From SAR202 cluster bacterium AD-804-J14_MRT_500m (lineage in GTDB: Bacteria; Chloroflexota; Dehalococcoidia; UBA3495; GCA-2712585), in contig VEXF01000045.1 of the NCBI GenBank assembly GCA_009391275.1, forward strand, positions 1-10,641: 10,641 nucleotides of DNA, given 5' to 3'. The notes below the pieces were generated by a model. That model had not been told where the DNA came from. It made no database searches and saw nothing but the letters and a program-made list of their open reading frames with translations. A program made the translations under genes and the position numbers. Below, one piece after another: positions 7,779 through 10,641 of this stretch. Each line of letters starts with the position of its first letter. Position 1 is the stretch's first letter.

Positions 7779-8138
7779 TTACGTCGGTAAGTTCTGTTTT
7801 GCTATGGTCACCAATTGTTCAAATGCTGAAGGATCACGCACTGCCGTATCAGCTAATATTTTACGATCCATAGAAACATTAGCGTGTTTTAGTCCGTTAA
7901 TGAATTGGCTGTATGTGAGTCCTACATCTCTGGATGCTGCATTAATTCTGAGGATCCACAGCCGACGAAATTCCCGTTTGCGTTCACGTCTATGACGGTA
8001 GGCGTGACTGCCGGCATGCAGTAAGGCTTCACGTGCCCTCCGGAATTGCCGGCTTTGCGCTGCCTGATAGCCGGATGCCATTTCCAGAACTTTTTTGTGC
8101 CTGTGGTGTTTGGTTACTCCCCGTTTGACCCTAGTCAA
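7779..8138 (-). CDS. rplT: 50S ribosomal protein L20
   Basis: This 119-residue basic protein binds 23S rRNA early in large-subunit assembly. The N-terminus [23 protein letters not shown] and the central [19 protein letters not shown] are hallmark L20 sequences, and the length is normal. The start is TTG at 8138-8136: the residues after it match the family N-terminus (usually M-A-R-V-K-R-G-V), and GGGAGAG lies 4 nt upstream. It is last in the thrS-infC-rpmI-rplT cluster, 148 nt after rpmI, which is a longer gap than is usual in this operon. Confidence 0.97.
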   Translation of the reverse strand: MTRVKRGVTKHHRHKKVLEMASGYQAAQSRQFRRAREALLHAGSHAYRHRRERKREFRRLWILRINAASRDVGLTYSQFINGLKHANVSMDRKILADTAVRDPSAFEQLVTIAKQNLPT

Positions 8139-8286
8139 TTTACTCTCCCAAATTCAGTGCAAAGCTATTGTTGTTCAATGTGAAATAGTTGTACCTATAA
8201 TGCGCCGTTATCACTCGCATCCACCCAATATAGAAAGTCTAACGGGATGACGGCTAGAATGTAAAGGCTTGTGGTTGCTTCTGTCG
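8139..8286 (-). promoter_or_regulatory. Possible structured rplT leader between rpmI and rplT
   Basis: The 148-nt gap contains no convincing gene. On the transcript, GCCGTCATCC (8254-8245) can pair with GGATG (8222-8218) and then ACGGC (8208-8204), giving two 5-bp helices joined through a 9-nt bulge. L20 is known to repress its own operon through folded RNA in E. coli and Bacillus, so a leader of that kind is conceivable here, but I recognise no defined L20-binding motif. Confidence 0.25.
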
Positions 8287-8487
8287 CTACAATGAATGAG
8301 GGATTAGCCGCTTGATATTTTTCACCATAGACTTGGCAACAGGTATCTTCCGGTCGAATGTGCGGCGTACTTTCTTGGGTTTCTTCCGTCGAAGGTGGCT
8401 ACTCATCTGTTTTCTGCGAAGGAGCTTACCGGTGCCGGTAACGTGAAAGCGTGCCCGGGCACCCTTGTGAGTTTTCTGTTTAGGCAT
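8287..8487 (-). CDS. rpmI: 50S ribosomal protein L35
   Basis: This is a 66-residue, very basic large-subunit protein. MPKQKTHKGARARFHVTGTGKLLRR matches the L35 N-terminus (usually MPKMKTHKGAAKRF-), and the Lys/Arg-rich middle and RLIPH near the end are also typical. The ATG start lies inside the last codons of infC, with an 8-nt overlap. A purine-rich AGAGGTAGGGA just before it serves as ribosome binding site within infC, so the two are probably translationally coupled. Confidence 0.97.
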   Translation of the reverse strand: MPKQKTHKGARARFHVTGTGKLLRRKQMSSHLRRKKPKKVRRTFDRKIPVAKSMVKNIKRLIPHSL

Positions 8488-9028
8488 TCCCTACCTCTGC
8501 GGGTTTTTTTTCAGGACTCTGAGACATCGGGGTCAAGATTATAGTGATGGAACGTCCCTCCATTGTAGGTGGACGGTCTAGCCGACCGCCTTCTTTTACC
8601 TCTTCTGCGACTTGCTTCAACAAAGACGTTCCTAGCTCTGGATGTGTGACTTCTCGACCTCGGAAAAATACCCCGACCTTTACCTTGGCTCCCTCACTCA
8701 ACAATTCTTTGATTTTGCGTGTCTTGGCCTCTAGGTCGTGGCTGCCAATATTGGGTCTGAAACGGACTTCACGTAGATTAGTTGATTTTTGAGATTTTCT
8801 GGAATCCTTCATTTTCTTAGCGTGAAGATACCGAAGTTTGCCATAGTCTAAGATACGACAGACTGGCGGCTCAGCGTTAGGCGAGACCTCGACTAAGTCA
8901 AGCTCTTGCTCTACGGCGAGGTCTACTGCATCTGGCATGTTCATAATGCCCAGTTGCTTTCCATCACTATCCACAACCCTTACTTGGGCTGATCGTATAC
9001 CGTGGTTGACTCTGTAGTCTCGAACTAT
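8480..9028 (-). CDS. infC: Translation initiation factor IF-3, probable AUA start
   Basis: IF-3 binds the 30S subunit, prevents early joining of the 50S and checks the start codon. Recognisable parts are VRVVDSDGKQLGIM, the N-domain signature PPVCRILDYGKLRY, a Lys-rich linker, and the C-domain LREVRFRPNIGSHDLEAKTRKI and VFFRGRE. The first ATG/GTG/TTG in frame is GTG 8974-8972, in the middle of the conserved VRVVD segment, which would cut off the family's N-terminal residues. Upstream the frame reads IVRDYRVNHGIRSAQVRV and then meets a stop (9034-9032). The only start-like codon giving full length is ATA at 9028-9026, with GGGAG 9 nt upstream; this gives 182 residues, a normal size. infC of E. 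coli starts at AUU and is autoregulated through it, so AUA here probably serves the same feedback. Confidence 0.92.
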   Translation of the reverse strand: MVRDYRVNHGIRSAQVRVVDSDGKQLGIMNMPDAVDLAVEQELDLVEVSPNAEPPVCRILDYGKLRYLHAKKMKDSRKSQKSTNLREVRFRPNIGSHDLEAKTRKIKELLSEGAKVKVGVFFRGREVTHPELGTSLLKQVAEEVKEGGRLDRPPTMEGRSITIILTPMSQSPEKKPAEVGNA

Positions 9029-9037
9029 AGCTTATTA

Positions 9038-9042
9038 CTCCC
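9038..9042 (-). promoter_or_regulatory. Shine-Dalgarno sequence placing the AUA start of infC
   Basis: GGGAG on the minus strand is followed by TAATAAGCT (9 nt) and ATA. A second GGGAG copy lies 9 nt further upstream (9051-9047). The spacing supports initiation at ATA 9028 rather than at the internal GTG 8974. Confidence 0.65.
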
Positions 9043-9066
9043 TTCACTCCCGCATTTCGAACTTTG

Positions 9067-9095
9067 ACTCTAGCATGGCCCAATAATCAAGTCAA
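9067..9095 (-). promoter_or_regulatory. Candidate sigma-70-type promoter for infC-rpmI-rplT
   Basis: On the minus strand TTGACT (9095-9090, 5 of 6 consensus) and TAGAGT (9072-9067, 4 of 6) are separated by exactly 17 nt. It lies in the 109-nt gap between thrS and infC and would give a leader of about 30 nt. This would let the three ribosomal-cycle genes be expressed apart from thrS. Confidence 0.45.
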
Positions 9096-9137
9096 TCGTA
9101 CTGCTCCGGAGAACAACGATGAACTATCGAAGGTCAA

Positions 9138-10641
9138 TCATGTGGTGTAGTTGGGTTCGTCGATGAGGATCTGGAGCACCTCTGAGGTTGGTAATGGACC
9201 TAAATTCGTGTCGTCCCGACCTCGAACAGATGCTGTTCCTTGCGTAGCTTCTCGGTCGCCAACTACCATCATATAAGGTATTTTTTGCAGTTGAGCCTCT
9301 CTAATTTTAAGATTCATTCGTTCATTCCTTGAGTCGATTTCAACCCTGAATCCATGGCTTTGAAGCTGTTTTTTGACCGAATCTGCGTAGGAAACATGGC
9401 GATCTGCGATTGGTATCACTACCGCCTGGACAGGCGCTAACCAAAATGGGAAAGAACCCCCGTAGTGTTCTATCAAAACACCCAGGAAACGTTCAATAGA
9501 ACCCAATATAGCTCGATGTACCATGTATGGGCGGTGTTGCATACCATCGGCCCCTTGATATGTAAGTTCGAATTGTTCAGGAAGATTAAAATCAAATTGA
9601 ACCGTTGTGCATTGCCATGATCTGCCAATAGCATCGTTTATTTTTATATCGATCTTTGGGCCGTAAAATGCCCCTCCACCATCATCGATATCATAATTAA
9701 GCTCTCTAATCTCTAGAGCTTGACGCAGAGACTGAGTTGCATAATCCCAGTCTGCCGGATCTCCGACATATTTCTCAGGACGTGTTGAAAGTGAGATATT
9801 GAAGTCGTCGAAACCGAATGCATCTAGCATCTGGAACGTGAGGTCTAAAACTCCCAAAATCTCTTCTTCCACTTGATCTGGCCGGCAAAAAATGTGGGCA
9901 TCATCCTGTGTAAATCCTCTAACCCGCATCAGGCCGTGTAGAACACCACTCCGTTCATAACGATATACGGTTCCCAGTTCGGCCAATCTCATAGGAAGGT
10001 CTCTATAACTGCGTAGATCAGAGCGATATACCATTATGTGAAATGGGCAGTTCATCGGTTTCATGTAGTAGTCTTGCCCATCTACGTCTATTGCCGAGAA
10101 CATGCTTTCTTGATAGAAATCCAAATGCCCACTAGTTTTCCAGAGACCGCTTCTACCAATATGTGGTGAGTAGACTAATTCATAGCCGTGCTTGTAGTGT
10201 TGCTCTCTCCAGTAATTTTCGATTACAGTCCGAATTCTCGCACCTTTTGTGTGCCATACTACCAATCCTTGCCCAATTTCCTCGTGGACGCTGTATAGCC
10301 CTAGTTGGCGTCCGAGACGCCGGTGATCTCTTTTTTCTGCTTGCTCGATGCGAGCAAGAAATTCATCAAGTGCCTTTTGACTTTCGAAGGCAGTCCCGTA
10401 GATTCTCTGAAGCATGGGACGCGTTTCTTTTCCTCGCCAGTATGCTCCGGCCACTGACATCAATTTGAAGGACGGGATCTTTCCGGTAGATTCAACATGG
10501 GGACCTTGACATAGATCCGTAAAGTTTCCGTGGCTGTATGTGCTCAGAATATCGCTCTCAGGAATTTCATCAATCAACTCCAGCTTATATGGTTGATCAT
10601 CACATAGTTCCTTCAGATCATCTCGTTTGTGTTCTTTGTAG
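9138..10641 (-). CDS. thrS: Threonyl-tRNA synthetase, 5' partial
   Basis: This enzyme charges tRNA-Thr with threonine and hydrolyses mis-acylated Ser-tRNA. 500 residues are visible, and the frame is open to the right edge (DDQPYKLELIDE precedes the TTG at 10577, which is an internal Leu). Compared with the E. coli enzyme about 140 N-terminal residues are missing. In order are the end of the editing domain (FTDLCQGPHVESTG), LMSVAGAYWRG and RIYGTAF, and the class II core with motif 1 region (VIENYWREQHYKHGYELVYSPH). Next come motif 2 (TVYRYERSGVLHGLMRVRGF) and motif 3 (HRAILGSIERFLGVLIEHYG). The zinc ligands are present: Cys in MNCPFH, His in TQDDAHIF, His in YMVHRAILG. The anticodon-binding domain starts at APVQAVVIPIADRH and ends at NYTT. 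It is first in the conserved thrS-infC-rpmI-rplT order. Confidence 0.96.
   Translation of the reverse strand, partial: YKEHKRDDLKELCDDQPYKLELIDEIPESDILSTYSHGNFTDLCQGPHVESTGKIPSFKLMSVAGAYWRGKETRPMLQRIYGTAFESQKALDEFLARIEQAEKRDHRRLGRQLGLYSVHEEIGQGLVVWHTKGARIRTVIENYWREQHYKHGYELVYSPHIGRSGLWKTSGHLDFYQESMFSAIDVDGQDYYMKPMNCPFHIMVYRSDLRSYRDLPMRLAELGTVYRYERSGVLHGLMRVRGFTQDDAHIFCRPDQVEEEILGVLDLTFQMLDAFGFDDFNISLSTRPEKYVGDPADWDYATQSLRQALEIRELNYDIDDGGGAFYGPKIDIKINDAIGRSWQCTTVQFDFNLPEQFELTYQGADGMQHRPYMVHRAILGSIERFLGVLIEHYGGSFPFWLAPVQAVVIPIADRHVSYADSVKKQLQSHGFRVEIDSRNERMNLKIREAQLQKIPYMMVVGDREATQGTASVRGRDDTNLGPLPTSEVLQILIDEPNYTT

Noticed and set aside
8171..8201. Plus-strand TTGTTC and TATAAT as a promoter in the rpmI-rplT gap
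   Set aside because: Spacing is 19 nt, the -35 is poor, and it would point only into the antisense of rpmI and infC with no gene to drive.
9106..9113. CTCCGGAG palindrome between thrS and infC
   Set aside because: It is an 8-nt self-complementary sequence with no loop and no T tract, too short to call a terminator or operator.

Overview
The window holds two convergent gene clusters from a bacterium with moderate GC. The plus strand (1-7711) carries an aa3/caa3-type cytochrome c oxidase operon in the order ctaG (5' end outside the window), coxB, coxA, coxC, coxD, ctaA, ctaB. The minus strand (7779-10641) carries the translation cluster thrS (5' end outside the window), infC, rpmI, rplT. A perfect 17-bp inverted repeat at 7725-7761, with A and T tracts on its two sides, separates them and probably terminates transcription from both directions.

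The oxidase genes form one working unit. CoxA (14-helix subunit I with every expected heme, CuB and proton-channel residue), CoxB (lipoprotein-like CuA subunit II), CoxC (short 5-helix subunit III) and CoxD (subunit IV) make the enzyme. CtaG assists copper-centre assembly. CtaB (heme O synthase) and CtaA (heme A synthase) make the heme. The oxidase is unusually rich in heme c: CoxB ends in two successive cytochrome c domains, and CoxD has a third cytochrome c domain fused behind its three membrane helices. The CoxD domain and the second CoxB domain align over 83 residues without a gap and share about 47 identities by hand count, which indicates duplication of one domain into two subunits.

Two details need care in annotation. 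ctaB is split by a +1 frameshift at a run of eight C (7373-7380); removing one base restores a full-length 292-residue protein with both prenyltransferase Asp motifs. infC has no ATG, GTG or TTG start that would give a full-length IF-3. Its N-terminal sequence continues up to an ATA codon at 9028-9026 that sits 9 nt behind a GGGAG Shine-Dalgarno sequence, so it very likely starts at AUA, in line with the known use of rare AUU-type starts by infC genes.

The organism is an aerobic (or facultatively aerobic) bacterium. The Bacillus-like subunit layout (long CoxA, short CoxC, CoxB with a lipobox and heme c), combined with the extra cytochrome domains and TTG starts, makes me think of Chloroflexota (for example SAR202-like lineages), but this is a weak inference. 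I do not see a mobile element, CRISPR array, tRNA or rRNA. No gene-free stretch exceeds 300 bases. Apart from the heme-rich oxidase architecture and the two decoding oddities, this is core metabolism rather than an accessory system.
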